From the IMG/VR virus record IMGVR_UViG_3300005295_000006, positions 1 through 45,459 of that record: a stretch of DNA of 45,459 nt; one strand, written 5' to 3'. The notes beneath the pieces were generated by a model that saw nothing but the letters and a program-made list of their open reading frames with translations, was not told the origin of the DNA and ran no database searches. Source of the DNA: a virus. The position numbers and the translations under genes are program-made. Of this stretch, positions 7,883 to 14,093 are shown piece after piece. The stretch's first letter is position 1, and each line of letters starts with the position of its first letter.

Positions 7883-9273
7883 AGCCTGCTACCTATCCAC
7901 TGAATCACGCTCACCGTCACAGCGTTCCCAAGCGCTTTGTACCGTGGCGAGTCGGGGCACTTGCAACGCATGGCTGCCTCGTCTGTATCTTCTCGGTACG
8001 CCTCCAGCGGCTGGCAGAGACACGTCCACCCATCGGGGAAGGCTTGCAGGCGTTCGCACTCAAGAGGCGTGAGACGACGGACGCCGACAGGCATCCGCTG
8101 GAGGTTCATCATCACCCCGTCAGTTGGCCCACGCCCTCTCTGATCCAGCGTGGCGGCTACCAAGTGCTCCCCTGGCTCCGTCCTGAAGCCTCCATCATTC
8201 CCGCCGCTGTTGAGCGTGGCGAAGAATGCAGACTCTTCTGCTATCATCCGCCTGGCTTCTGCTAGCACCTCAACAAGTGCGTCTTTGGTCAGGCAGCCGT
8301 CCCATCCTTCATCCACATGGAATCGATCTGGGAAGTCTGGACAGACAGTAACCGTGGGCATCCTCGTCAGCATCCTCGAATTCTCTACCGTCACGATGGG
8401 CGTCCCCCTGCCAGTGCCGTCCTCGCTAGCGTCGTGGCCCTCGCTGGTCAGGGCGTGAATCAGTGTCGGACCTCCTCCTCCTGGACTGTCACAGTGCCGT
8501 GCATCGGAGGCAGCAAGGGCATTCGAGAGAACCAAGTTCACGTCGTCTTCCCCGCCTCGCCCCGGTTCGTTGACGCCAGGGCTTTTAGAGCGTCCTCTAA
8601 GGGTCGCGGCAACTCCCTCCCGCGCTTCTCCGCTCTCCTGAGAATCCCCGCCGCCGCCTTCGGGCTCAAAAAGTACTTGGCGGACACTCGCCTCTGAAGG
8701 ACCGCAGATAAAGAACACGCGGCGACGTCTTTGGGCGACTCCGAAGTGACGGCTGTCCAGAATCCGGTATCCGACAGAAGGCCAGCATTGCCGAAGTCCC
8801 GAGAGGACGGTCCACATATCGGCTCCCCCTCCACTGCTAAGGAGCCCTGGAACATTCTCGAAGAGTCCCCATTGCGGCTTGACGATCTGTGCGATGCGAA
8901 GGATTTCTGAGAACAGGCCGGAGCGAGCTCCGCTGAGTCCGGCTCGCTTGCCTGCGACGGAGAGGTCTTGGCAGGGGAAGCCGCCACAGATGAGGTCAAC
9001 AGGAAAGGTGCTTGCGTGAATCCCCCGGGCTGGTTCAGCGATGGGGCCACTTCCATTTCCCTCGTCTCTCGCCGCTGGTTCGTGACGTACAGGACATTCA
9101 TCCCCGTCGCCTTGCCACTCCCGCACGTCAGTCCAGCGGGGAGCGTTAAAGCGCTCTCGGAGAACTCGCTGGCAGAATCCGTCAATTTCGATTTGTCCCG
9201 CGCACTCATGGCCTGCACGCTCCAGTCCGAGGTCGAAGCCGCCTATACCAGCAAAGAGGGAAAGAAAGCGCAT
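7879..9273 (-). CDS. C5-cytosine DNA methyltransferase
   Basis: The 464-aa protein shows ordered C5-methyltransferase motifs: SLFAGIGGFDLGLERAG (motif I, residues 5-21), GGFPCQDLS with catalytic Cys101, ENVPGLL (139), QRRRRVFFICG (181), RRLTPLECERLQAFPDGW (motif IX) and YKALGNAVTVSVIQWIG (motif X). It transfers a methyl group from S-adenosylmethionine to cytosine in a specific site. The stretch between motifs VIII and IX (about 195-400) is the variable target-recognition region, Gly- and Asp-rich and longer than usual. It probably masks phage DNA from host restriction. Stop and start are coupled to microprotein genes on both sides. Confidence 0.93.
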   Translation of the reverse strand: MRFLSLFAGIGGFDLGLERAGHECAGQIEIDGFCQRVLRERFNAPRWTDVREWQGDGDECPVRHEPAARDEGNGSGPIAEPARGIHASTFPVDLICGGFPCQDLSVAGKRAGLSGARSGLFSEILRIAQIVKPQWGLFENVPGLLSSGGGADMWTVLSGLRQCWPSVGYRILDSRHFGVAQRRRRVFFICGPSEASVRQVLFEPEGGGGDSQESGEAREGVAATLRGRSKSPGVNEPGRGGEDDVNLVLSNALAASDARHCDSPGGGGPTLIHALTSEGHDASEDGTGRGTPIVTVENSRMLTRMPTVTVCPDFPDRFHVDEGWDGCLTKDALVEVLAEARRMIAEESAFFATLNSGGNDGGFRTEPGEHLVAATLDQRGRGPTDGVMMNLQRMPVGVRRLTPLECERLQAFPDGWTCLCQPLEAYREDTDEAAMRCKCPDSPRYKALGNAVTVSVIQWIGSRL

Positions 9274-9456
9274 TCACGCCTCGCACTTCGGATCTCTGTA
9301 AGGGTGCCCATGTGTTTCACAGAGAGTCCCGCAGTGGACCAGGACGACGCCGTGATGCCCGAGTACCCACTTGATCCCACTCCACCAGGATTCCATCCAG
9401 TCCTCGTAGATGCGCGGGGAGGGGTGGCACTGGCACAGCTCGGAGTGGTGGGTCAT
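9274..9456 (-). CDS. Two-module Cys/His microprotein with HPYRDPKC copy 3 (60 aa)
   Basis: The ATG at 9456 is chosen because GAGG lies seven bases upstream and ATGA overlaps the stop of the 13-aa frame 9453-9494. Residues 1-22 (MTHHSELCQCHPSPRIYEDW) duplicate the microprotein at 11896-11970. The C-terminus (VHCGTLCETHGHPYRDPKC) is the HPYRDPKC module. The gene is thus a fusion of two modules found separately elsewhere in the operon. It ends directly before the methyltransferase ATG. Confidence 0.6.
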   Translation of the reverse strand: MTHHSELCQCHPSPRIYEDWMESWWSGIKWVLGHHGVVLVHCGTLCETHGHPYRDPKCEA

Positions 9457-9494
9457 GGCCATTCCTCGCCACATTTCTGGCAGCATGGACCCAT
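9391..9494. repeat. 104-bp duplicated block, copy A
   Basis: Matches 11905-12008 with about two mismatches over 104 bases. It carries the end of a CCQKCGEEWP reading frame, the GAGGA ribosome-binding site and the first ~20 codons of the MTHHSELCQCHPSPR microprotein. Copy A keeps only a 13-codon remnant of the upstream zinc protein; copy B keeps all of it. Confidence 0.9.
9453..9494 (-). CDS. 13-codon CCQKCGEEWP mini-ORF (truncated copy)
   Basis: ATG at 9494 with AAAGG upstream encodes MGPCCQKCGEEWP, identical to the last 13 residues of the 63-aa protein at 11967-12158. Its TGA overlaps the next ATG. It lies inside the duplicated block. It may be a decaying copy, or may be retained to couple translation of the following microprotein. 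Confidence 0.4.
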   Translation of the reverse strand: MGPCCQKCGEEWP

Positions 9495-9550
9495 GTATTT
9501 AACCTTTGGCCAACGATGATGACGATGGAACAGGAAGCACCACAGGCGTT

Positions 9551-9763
9551 TCACTTGCCTTCACCATCCCCCAGCGCGGACTTGACGGCGCGGGCGACAC
9601 AGAAATGAATCGTATGTGTCTTTGTGACCCACACAACCTTGTCGGCCTGATAGGCTTCCTGCTCTCTCTTCTTCATCGTGTTCCATTCGATGCCGCGCCA
9701 GGAAGCCCCATTCTTGGCGGAGGCCAGGAGAATCCCGCAGCCACGGCAGTAGGTCGGATTCAT
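9551..9763 (-). CDS. Small zinc-knuckle hypothetical protein, 70 aa
   Basis: The N-terminus reads MNPTYCRGCGILL, a CxxC knuckle; a later Cys in HFCVARAV may complete a site. The rest is basic and helical. The ATG overlaps the preceding stop (ATGA). The 56 bases downstream to 9495 hold no gene I can support. Function unknown. Confidence 0.65.
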   Translation of the reverse strand: MNPTYCRGCGILLASAKNGASWRGIEWNTMKKREQEAYQADKVVWVTKTHTIHFCVARAVKSALGDGEGK

Positions 9764-10134
9764 CCCCTCACCTTCGCTTTCAGCTTGCGGGCCTCGGAGC
9801 GGATTGTGCTCTGGCAGGCCTCTAACTCATCACTCACGCCTTCAAAATAGGATGTTCCAATCTTGGTGCTGCCTTCGTCGTCAAGTGGCTGTACCTCATT
9901 TAGCATCCTCGCGCAGCTCATCATCGCCTTGTAGGCTGCAGCGCGTTCGACTTCAAGAAGCAGGCCATACATCTCGGAATGATTGGGAGCAAGGGGATTC
10001 CAGTGAAGGTAAAGCCTCTCCCGTGCGCTCGGCTTCCTCTGTCTCCGTGGTCCTTCTCGTGTCGGCCCCACATTGGCCTCGTATGCAGCGTTTTCGTCTG
10101 TGCCTAGTCCAGTCATGTCCCGTGGCTGCTTCAT
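9760..10134 (-). CDS. Hypothetical protein, 124 aa
   Basis: No recognised domain. The N-terminal 45 residues are polar and basic; the middle is helical with a hydrophobic face. It ends KLKAKVRG, and the upstream neighbour ends LAKVRG; both are followed by a GAGGGGATGA junction, so the coupling sequence itself is repeated. ATGA overlaps occur at both ends. Base composition is less GC-rich than in the structural genes. Confidence 0.65.
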   Translation of the reverse strand: MKQPRDMTGLGTDENAAYEANVGPTREGPRRQRKPSARERLYLHWNPLAPNHSEMYGLLLEVERAAAYKAMMSCARMLNEVQPLDDEGSTKIGTSYFEGVSDELEACQSTIRSEARKLKAKVRG

Positions 10135-10661
10135 CCCCTCACCTTCGCGAGGCAGTCGCGGTGCTTTTCAGAGAATCTAGCGCGAATTGCATTTGCATGG
10201 ATGCGCAATAAACTGGCGGTTGTATCTGCTAGCGGATGCTCTCGCTCAAGCGTATGTGAGATCGCCTCAAGGTTTTCCGCCCATTCCTCACCAATCTCTC
10301 GCTTAGCCCCATTGACGGCATCAATCACCAATTGCACGTCAATCAGCTTTCTATCATCAGTAATTCTGCGGGCCAGACGAAACCAATCTTCCTTGTCCGC
10401 TTCTCCGATATGCTCCCAAGAAATTACTCCTCTTCGGCTCTGGACAATCGTCTGTCGTAGTCCTCTGGCAAGAGCCTCCAATTCTGTTGGCAAGACCGGA
10501 AGCAGCAATTCATTCTGCACAGCGAGAACAAGACAGTCCAGCAGATCATTCAGAAGCGGAGCCTTCCATTTGTCTTTTGGTAGTCCTCCGCCGTAAACAT
10601 GGATCTCTTCTCTGGCCGCTTCAATTGCTGGACTACTTGTCGGCTTTGGGCACGAAATCAT
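10131..10661 (-). CDS. Hypothetical helical protein, about 176 aa
   Basis: Start at 10661 (or 10667) overlaps the end of the preceding gene by about 30 bases. The sequence is mostly helical, with a conserved-looking acidic/aromatic core (WEHIGEADKEDWFRLARRI). No enzyme motif. This gene and the next one upstream are visibly less GC-rich than the rest of the window, which suggests later acquisition. Function unknown. Confidence 0.6.
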   Translation of the reverse strand: MISCPKPTSSPAIEAAREEIHVYGGGLPKDKWKAPLLNDLLDCLVLAVQNELLLPVLPTELEALARGLRQTIVQSRRGVISWEHIGEADKEDWFRLARRITDDRKLIDVQLVIDAVNGAKREIGEEWAENLEAISHTLEREHPLADTTASLLRIHANAIRARFSEKHRDCLAKVRG

Positions 10662-10956
10662 AGGCACGCTCCAGAATTTTGCGATGGTTCTCTTTGGCGG
10701 AATCTACCAGGAAGCGAATCCAACTACCCGATAGCTTCTCTGGTGTTTCTACTTGGTCGGAATACCGCCCATTTTCTCGAAGCTCGCTATTTACCGCATC
10801 GGCAACGGAGGCCAAAATTCCCTCATAATCATGTGCCAGGGCTGCACGGAGTCGATAAAAACACTTGTCTGATAGCTCTACCTCAATTTGGCTCATCACT
10901 CGGCCTCGGACCCTTAGCAAGTAATTTAAGTCCCGAAGAAGCGTGTGCTCATCCAT
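10633..10956 (-). CDS. Hypothetical protein, 107 aa
   Basis: Starts MDEHTLLRDLNYLLRVRGRV and continues as charged helices. It is AT-richer than average for the window. A ten-codon frame (10949-10981, ending CKHG) links it by short overlaps to microprotein copy 4 upstream. No family recognised. Confidence 0.6.
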   Translation of the reverse strand: MDEHTLLRDLNYLLRVRGRVMSQIEVELSDKCFYRLRAALAHDYEGILASVADAVNSELRENGRYSDQVETPEKLSGSWIRFLVDSAKENHRKILERAYDFVPKADK

Positions 10957-10977
10957 GCTTGCACAAACCCAGTCCGA

Positions 10978-11070
10978 TCATTGATTCACCCTCTCGCACT
11001 TCGGATCTCTATAAGGGTGCCCATGTGCGCAGAATTCCGTCCCGCAGTGGACCAGGACGACGCCGCTCAT
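10978..11070 (-). CDS. HPYRDPKC microprotein, copy 4 (30 aa)
   Basis: Begins MSGVVLVHCGTEFCAHGH, then PYRDPKCERVNQ. The GVVLVHCGT lead is shared with copy 3. The ATG at 11070 overlaps the stop of the 40-aa gene 11067-11189 (ATGA). Its own stop overlaps a ten-codon frame. The CGTE/HGHPYRDPKC core matches the other three copies; the Cys spacing differs by one residue (C-x4-C). Confidence 0.6.
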   Translation of the reverse strand: MSGVVLVHCGTEFCAHGHPYRDPKCERVNQ

Positions 11071-11189
11071 GAATCCTTCCGCATAAGGACGCTGCGTCCT
11101 TGAAAGACTGGGTGATAGGCCACGACACGCCAGCCAAGGCTGTAAAGAAGTGCCATTAGCTCAGCGTTCTTGACCCATTGGAATGTCAT
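11067..11189 (-). CDS. Hypothetical microprotein, 40 aa
   Basis: A 40-aa frame begins MTFQWVKNAELMALLYSLGW and ends MRKDS. Its ATG overlaps the methyltransferase stop (ATGA), and its TGA overlaps the next ATG (ATGA). A frame fitting exactly between two such overlaps is unlikely by chance. A small helix followed by a basic strand is predicted by eye. Function unknown. Confidence 0.6.
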   Translation of the reverse strand: MTFQWVKNAELMALLYSLGWRVVAYHPVFQGRSVLMRKDS

Positions 11190-11899
11190 AGGGGTAGAAC
11201 CTCCTGGCTCATCCGCCTTGCAGCTATCTCGCAGTATTTCTCGTTAATCTCGATGCCAATGGCTTTGCGGTGAAAGTCCTTCGCAGCACGGAGTGTCGTT
11301 CCTGACCCCATGTATGGATCGAGAATTAGATCGCCGGGGACGGTGAACAGGACGACAAGCTCTTTCATCAACAGAAGCGGCTTCTGTGTCGGATGCTCGT
11401 TGGGTCCTGGTTCGCCACCATTCTTGTTGAAAACGAATACCCCGTGGCGTCCGCCTCCGTTCCATTCCGACTTTCCTGGCGCATGCATCATGACAATGCT
11501 TTCATAGCCCATTCCAGGGCGGTCCCCAGAATATTGAGGCATGCCATCAGGCTTAACCCATACTGCTGTGCGCTTGTAAGTCAAGCCGCCTGGGTCTTCG
11601 AAGTGACCTCTCCATTCCATTGCAGCTTCCACTTGGCAGAAACACAGAACCCAGCCCTGGACAATCCGCCCAATTCCATAGGAGACCTTGAGGCGCTGGT
11701 AGTCATCCATAGGGGCAAAGTCAAGCGGCTCCATTACCATCACACCACCTCCGCGCTTTACTCTTCTCTGCAAGGTATGTGCCTCGGCTTCATACGGAGG
11801 ATCAGTGATGACATGATCAACTTTCTCAATATCCGGCAGCACATCCCGACAATCCCCGCAGTAGATAGTCACGGCATCATCCTGGTAATAGGGCTTCAC
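11186..11899 (-). CDS. Beta-class DNA methyltransferase (N6-adenine or N4-cytosine)
   Basis: GTG at 11899, coupled by GTGA to the upstream microprotein; the frame extending to 11986 is rejected. The protein is 237 aa. Motif order is DPPY (residues 33-36), then HPTQKP (169-174), then LDPYMGSGTTLRAA (193-206, SAM binding), the arrangement of beta-class amino-methyltransferases. It methylates the exocyclic amino group of adenine or cytosine at an unknown site. No cognate restriction enzyme is adjacent, so a protective orphan role is likely. Confidence 0.92.
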   Translation of the reverse strand: MKPYYQDDAVTIYCGDCRDVLPDIEKVDHVITDPPYEAEAHTLQRRVKRGGGVMVMEPLDFAPMDDYQRLKVSYGIGRIVQGWVLCFCQVEAAMEWRGHFEDPGGLTYKRTAVWVKPDGMPQYSGDRPGMGYESIVMMHAPGKSEWNGGGRHGVFVFNKNGGEPGPNEHPTQKPLLLMKELVVLFTVPGDLILDPYMGSGTTLRAAKDFHRKAIGIEINEKYCEIAARRMSQEVLPL

Positions 11900-11970
11900 A
11901 GGGCTTCCATCCAGTCCTCGTACACGCGCGGGGAGGGGTGGCACTGGCACAGCTCGGAGTGGTGGGTCAT
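11896..11970 (-). CDS. Cys/His microprotein MTHHSELCQCH, 24 aa
   Basis: Starts MTHHSELCQCHPSPRVYEDW, with His3, His4, Cys8, Cys10 and His11. ATG at 11970 is preferred to 11976 because GAGG sits seven bases upstream and the ATG overlaps the zinc-protein stop (ATGA). It ends in a GTGA overlap with the methyltransferase. The same module forms the first part of 9274-9456. Confidence 0.6.
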   Translation of the reverse strand: MTHHSELCQCHPSPRVYEDWMEAL

Positions 11971-12008
11971 GGCCATTCCTCGCCACATTTCTGGCAGCAT
12001 GGACCCAT
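11905..12008. repeat. 104-bp duplicated block, copy B
   Basis: Near-identical to 9391-9494. It covers the 3' end of the 63-aa zinc protein and most of the MTHHSELCQCH microprotein. The duplication boundary falls just before the last 13 codons of the zinc protein. Confidence 0.9.
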
Positions 12009-12158
12009 TCCCGTGATCGGCATGATTGGGGAAGCGCCGCAGACCTCGCACTTCCCGCCCCAATCTGGATCGGTCTGAGAGCACGGGGTGTCGTGATGCT
12101 CTATCCCATCCTCGTAACACTTCGGCCCGCACGCCAAAGGCTTGCGCTCACTTCCCAC
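11967..12158 (-). CDS. Zinc-ribbon-like small protein, 63 aa
   Basis: GTG at 12158 with AAGGAG seven bases upstream. Cysteines occur as ACGPKC, PC, CEVC and CCQKC, giving two CxxC knuckles suitable for a zinc ribbon. It starts inside the end of the preceding gene (11-base overlap) and ends in ATGA with the next. A truncated copy of its end occurs at 9453-9494. Zinc binding inferred; function unknown. Confidence 0.7.
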   Translation of the reverse strand: MGSERKPLACGPKCYEDGIEHHDTPCSQTDPDWGGKCEVCGASPIMPITGMGPCCQKCGEEWP

Positions 12159-12486
12159 GGGAGGACTCCTTCGCTGTCAGCACTCGCAGCTTCCATCGCA
12201 GCCAGGCGTTGACCTTCTTCCAACGCTTCTGTGCGGAGCCAGGACCAGGAGGCACCGAATCGTTGACTGCTGCCACTTCATCAATGAGGGAAGAACGCAA
12301 GACTAGCTTAGGATTGTCTGTCCAGAAGCAGCCGATGGCACAGTGATTCCCATAGGCATCATCGAGTCGTCCGTGAATCAGAATACGCCGCTTCGCTACA
12401 GCATCGCGAATGAGGAATAACGCGGTATCATCCGGCAGCGCTCGCGTGGTCGCTGTCGTAGTTTCTGGCCTTAACTTGCTACTCAC
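12148..12486 (-). CDS. Hypothetical protein, 112 aa
   Basis: GTG at 12486 with a strong AAGGAGGG ribosome-binding site. The protein is mixed alpha/beta by eye, ending in a basic Trp-containing helix (KRWKKVNAWLRWKLR). No domain recognised. Its 3' end overlaps the zinc-ribbon gene. Confidence 0.65.
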   Translation of the reverse strand: MSSKLRPETTTATTRALPDDTALFLIRDAVAKRRILIHGRLDDAYGNHCAIGCFWTDNPKLVLRSSLIDEVAAVNDSVPPGPGSAQKRWKKVNAWLRWKLRVLTAKESSRGK

Positions 12487-12519
12487 GTCACCCTCCTTTA
12501 GTGTGTGCCGCCGCCCCTC

Positions 12520-12927
12520 CTACTGAATCGCTTTGACTCGAACCTTCACACAGTCTCCGCAGGCCCCCTGACAGCCCAGCACATTGCCGGCAGCGTCCCG
12601 GTATGTGGTAGCGCATACCCACTTGGGCGGGGTTGTTGTCTTCTCGGCCCCCACAACCAGGGCTGTGGCATTCCTGATGCTTGCGTCGAATTCCGACATC
12701 TCCAGCGGTGGCAGTCCATGCTTCTTCCGTTGCTCAGGATTAACGACATGGAAAGGGACATCCACCATGCCAAGGACTGTTCCATCCTGGTCTTCAACGG
12801 TCACACAGTAGCCGATGCCGGTGCCATTGAGGCCCTTGATGGGCAGCTCAGGTTTACCGCCAGCGAGAGTGAAGGGCAGCACACAGAGGGCAAGCAGCAG
12901 GGCACAGAAAGCAAGTCGGACTCTCAT
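12520..12927 (-). CDS. Predicted secreted Cys-containing protein, 135 aa
   Basis: ATG at 12927 with AAGGAG upstream, chosen because it gives a clear Sec signal peptide: MRVRLAFCALLLALCVLPF followed by TLAGG, cleavage likely near residue 23. The mature protein has Cys pairs (YCVTVEDQDG, VCATTY, GCQGACGDC). The start overlaps the stop of the HTH gene (ATGA). A periplasmic or membrane-associated role in altering the infected cell is possible, but nothing identifies it. Confidence 0.65.
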   Translation of the reverse strand: MRVRLAFCALLLALCVLPFTLAGGKPELPIKGLNGTGIGYCVTVEDQDGTVLGMVDVPFHVVNPEQRKKHGLPPLEMSEFDASIRNATALVVGAEKTTTPPKWVCATTYRDAAGNVLGCQGACGDCVKVRVKAIQ

Positions 12928-13139
12928 GGAGTCTCCTTGTGGGTTGAGTGAGGCGAGCGCGGCCTTTTCCATCCCCTCGCCTCTGCTTTGCGGAACCAGT
13001 TATGAATCGTCTGCACAGAACGGTTACAGCGCTTTGCGATCTGCGGGAGCGTGAGCCCTTCGTAGCGGGCTAGGACAGCCAGCTCAACGAGTTCCGGCAC
13101 CTTCCTCCCGTTGTCCAGCTTCGCCCAGTCCCGCGGCAT
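12924..13139 (-). CDS. HTH DNA-binding protein, about 71 aa
   Basis: Contains a helix-turn-helix of the homeodomain-like/transposase type: LTLPQIAKRCNRSVQTIHNW followed by basic FRKAEARGWKR. The ATG at 13139 (or GTG at 13142) is preferred because an upstream TTG would overlap the previous gene. It may regulate the leftward operon or bind the phage origin; no target can be deduced. Coupled by ATGA to the secreted-protein gene. Confidence 0.7.
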   Translation of the reverse strand: MPRDWAKLDNGRKVPELVELAVLARYEGLTLPQIAKRCNRSVQTIHNWFRKAEARGWKRPRSPHSTHKETP

Positions 13140-13158
13140 CACCCGCGCGCCAGGGCTC

Positions 13159-13758
13159 TTATCGATCGACGAACGCTTTCTCTTGGTATATCTCGATGCC
13201 GGCAATGTCTCCTCCTCGTGAGCCCGACTCGATTGCTCGGTTGACGGCCTGACTGTCGATCATCTTCATGGTGTCCGGAACCTTTGAGAAGTCCACCACC
13301 CGGAACGTCCAGCGCTGCCGGACGTGGATGCCCGTCCCCGCCAGGTTGAGCGCGGGCGGGGCCTTGACGACCTCCTTCGGTAGCTCCTGCGGGGCCCCCG
13401 TGGCGACCGCGCGCTGCTTCGCCTTCTCCAGGGCTTCGAGGGCCGAGCGCCGCGACTCCTCCACCTGGAAGGCGTACCTCCGCAGGGCAGCGGTCGCGAG
13501 CTCCACCGCGGCCTCGGCGTTCTTGATAGCCACCGAGTAGTCGGCCCGGATCTTCTTGGCCTCCGCGAGCGGCTGCTCCAGGTGCGCGTCCATCTCTTCC
13601 TTGATCTGCTTGAAGAGGCGCTTCGCGAACTTAAGTTGATCCGCGACCCACTTCGCCTGCGCCTCTTCGGTGATCGTCCCGAGAGTTTTCATGGGCGATA
13701 GCAGGGCTTCGGAGGTTTCCATCCAGGTGCGCGGCTGGTACTGAATGGCTTCATTCAT
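13159..13758 (-). CDS. Coiled-coil protein of the recombination module, 199 aa
   Basis: ATG at 13758 overlaps the preceding stop (ATGA). Residues about 30-115 form a long charged coiled coil, followed by a Pro-rich linker and a compact C-terminal domain (RWTFRVVDFSKVPDTM...). Proteins of this layout often accompany phage exonuclease/annealing genes, which fits its position here. No catalytic residues seen. Confidence 0.65.
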   Translation of the reverse strand: MNEAIQYQPRTWMETSEALLSPMKTLGTITEEAQAKWVADQLKFAKRLFKQIKEEMDAHLEQPLAEAKKIRADYSVAIKNAEAAVELATAALRRYAFQVEESRRSALEALEKAKQRAVATGAPQELPKEVVKAPPALNLAGTGIHVRQRWTFRVVDFSKVPDTMKMIDSQAVNRAIESGSRGGDIAGIEIYQEKAFVDR

Positions 13759-14093
13759 GCCTTGATCTCCATCTGCCGATCGGCGTCGGTCATCGCCCGC
13801 GTCTCGACGATCTCGCCAGTGTCGACCCGGAACACGATGACGCTGTTCTCCTCGAAGTTGCGTTTCTCCTGGCATGGCACTTCCCGGGACTCGTAGCCGT
13901 TCTGGATGATGCGCGAGATGCGATTGATCTGCGCCCGATGCTCCTCGGCCTTTGCCTTGAAGTCAGAGCGCATGGCCGCGAGATTGTCTTCCGTCTCTGC
14001 CAGGAGCGCGGTCTCTCTGGCGAGGGCCTCCCCGAAGCTGACTTTCTCGGCCTCGGTGAGTCTTACAGGGCAAGGTCGGGTGATCGCTCCCAC
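13755..14093 (-). CDS. Hypothetical coiled-coil protein, 112 aa
   Basis: GTG at 14093 directly follows the upstream stop (TAAGTG) and has AAAGGAG upstream. Residues 15-65 are a charged helix, then a short beta region (SVIVFRVDTGEIVETRAMTD) with the look of a small OB or barrel fragment. It lies between the annealing protein and the coiled-coil gene; a role with them is inferred from position only. Confidence 0.6.
   Translation of the reverse strand: MGAITRPCPVRLTEAEKVSFGEALARETALLAETEDNLAAMRSDFKAKAEEHRAQINRISRIIQNGYESREVPCQEKRNFEENSVIVFRVDTGEIVETRAMTDADRQMEIKA

Noticed and set aside
7879-9273. C5 methyltransferase as half of a restriction-modification system with the HNH gene 7256-7813
   Set aside because: Adjacency is suggestive, but the HNH protein has no specificity domain and resembles free-standing phage HNH proteins, so a cognate pair cannot be claimed.
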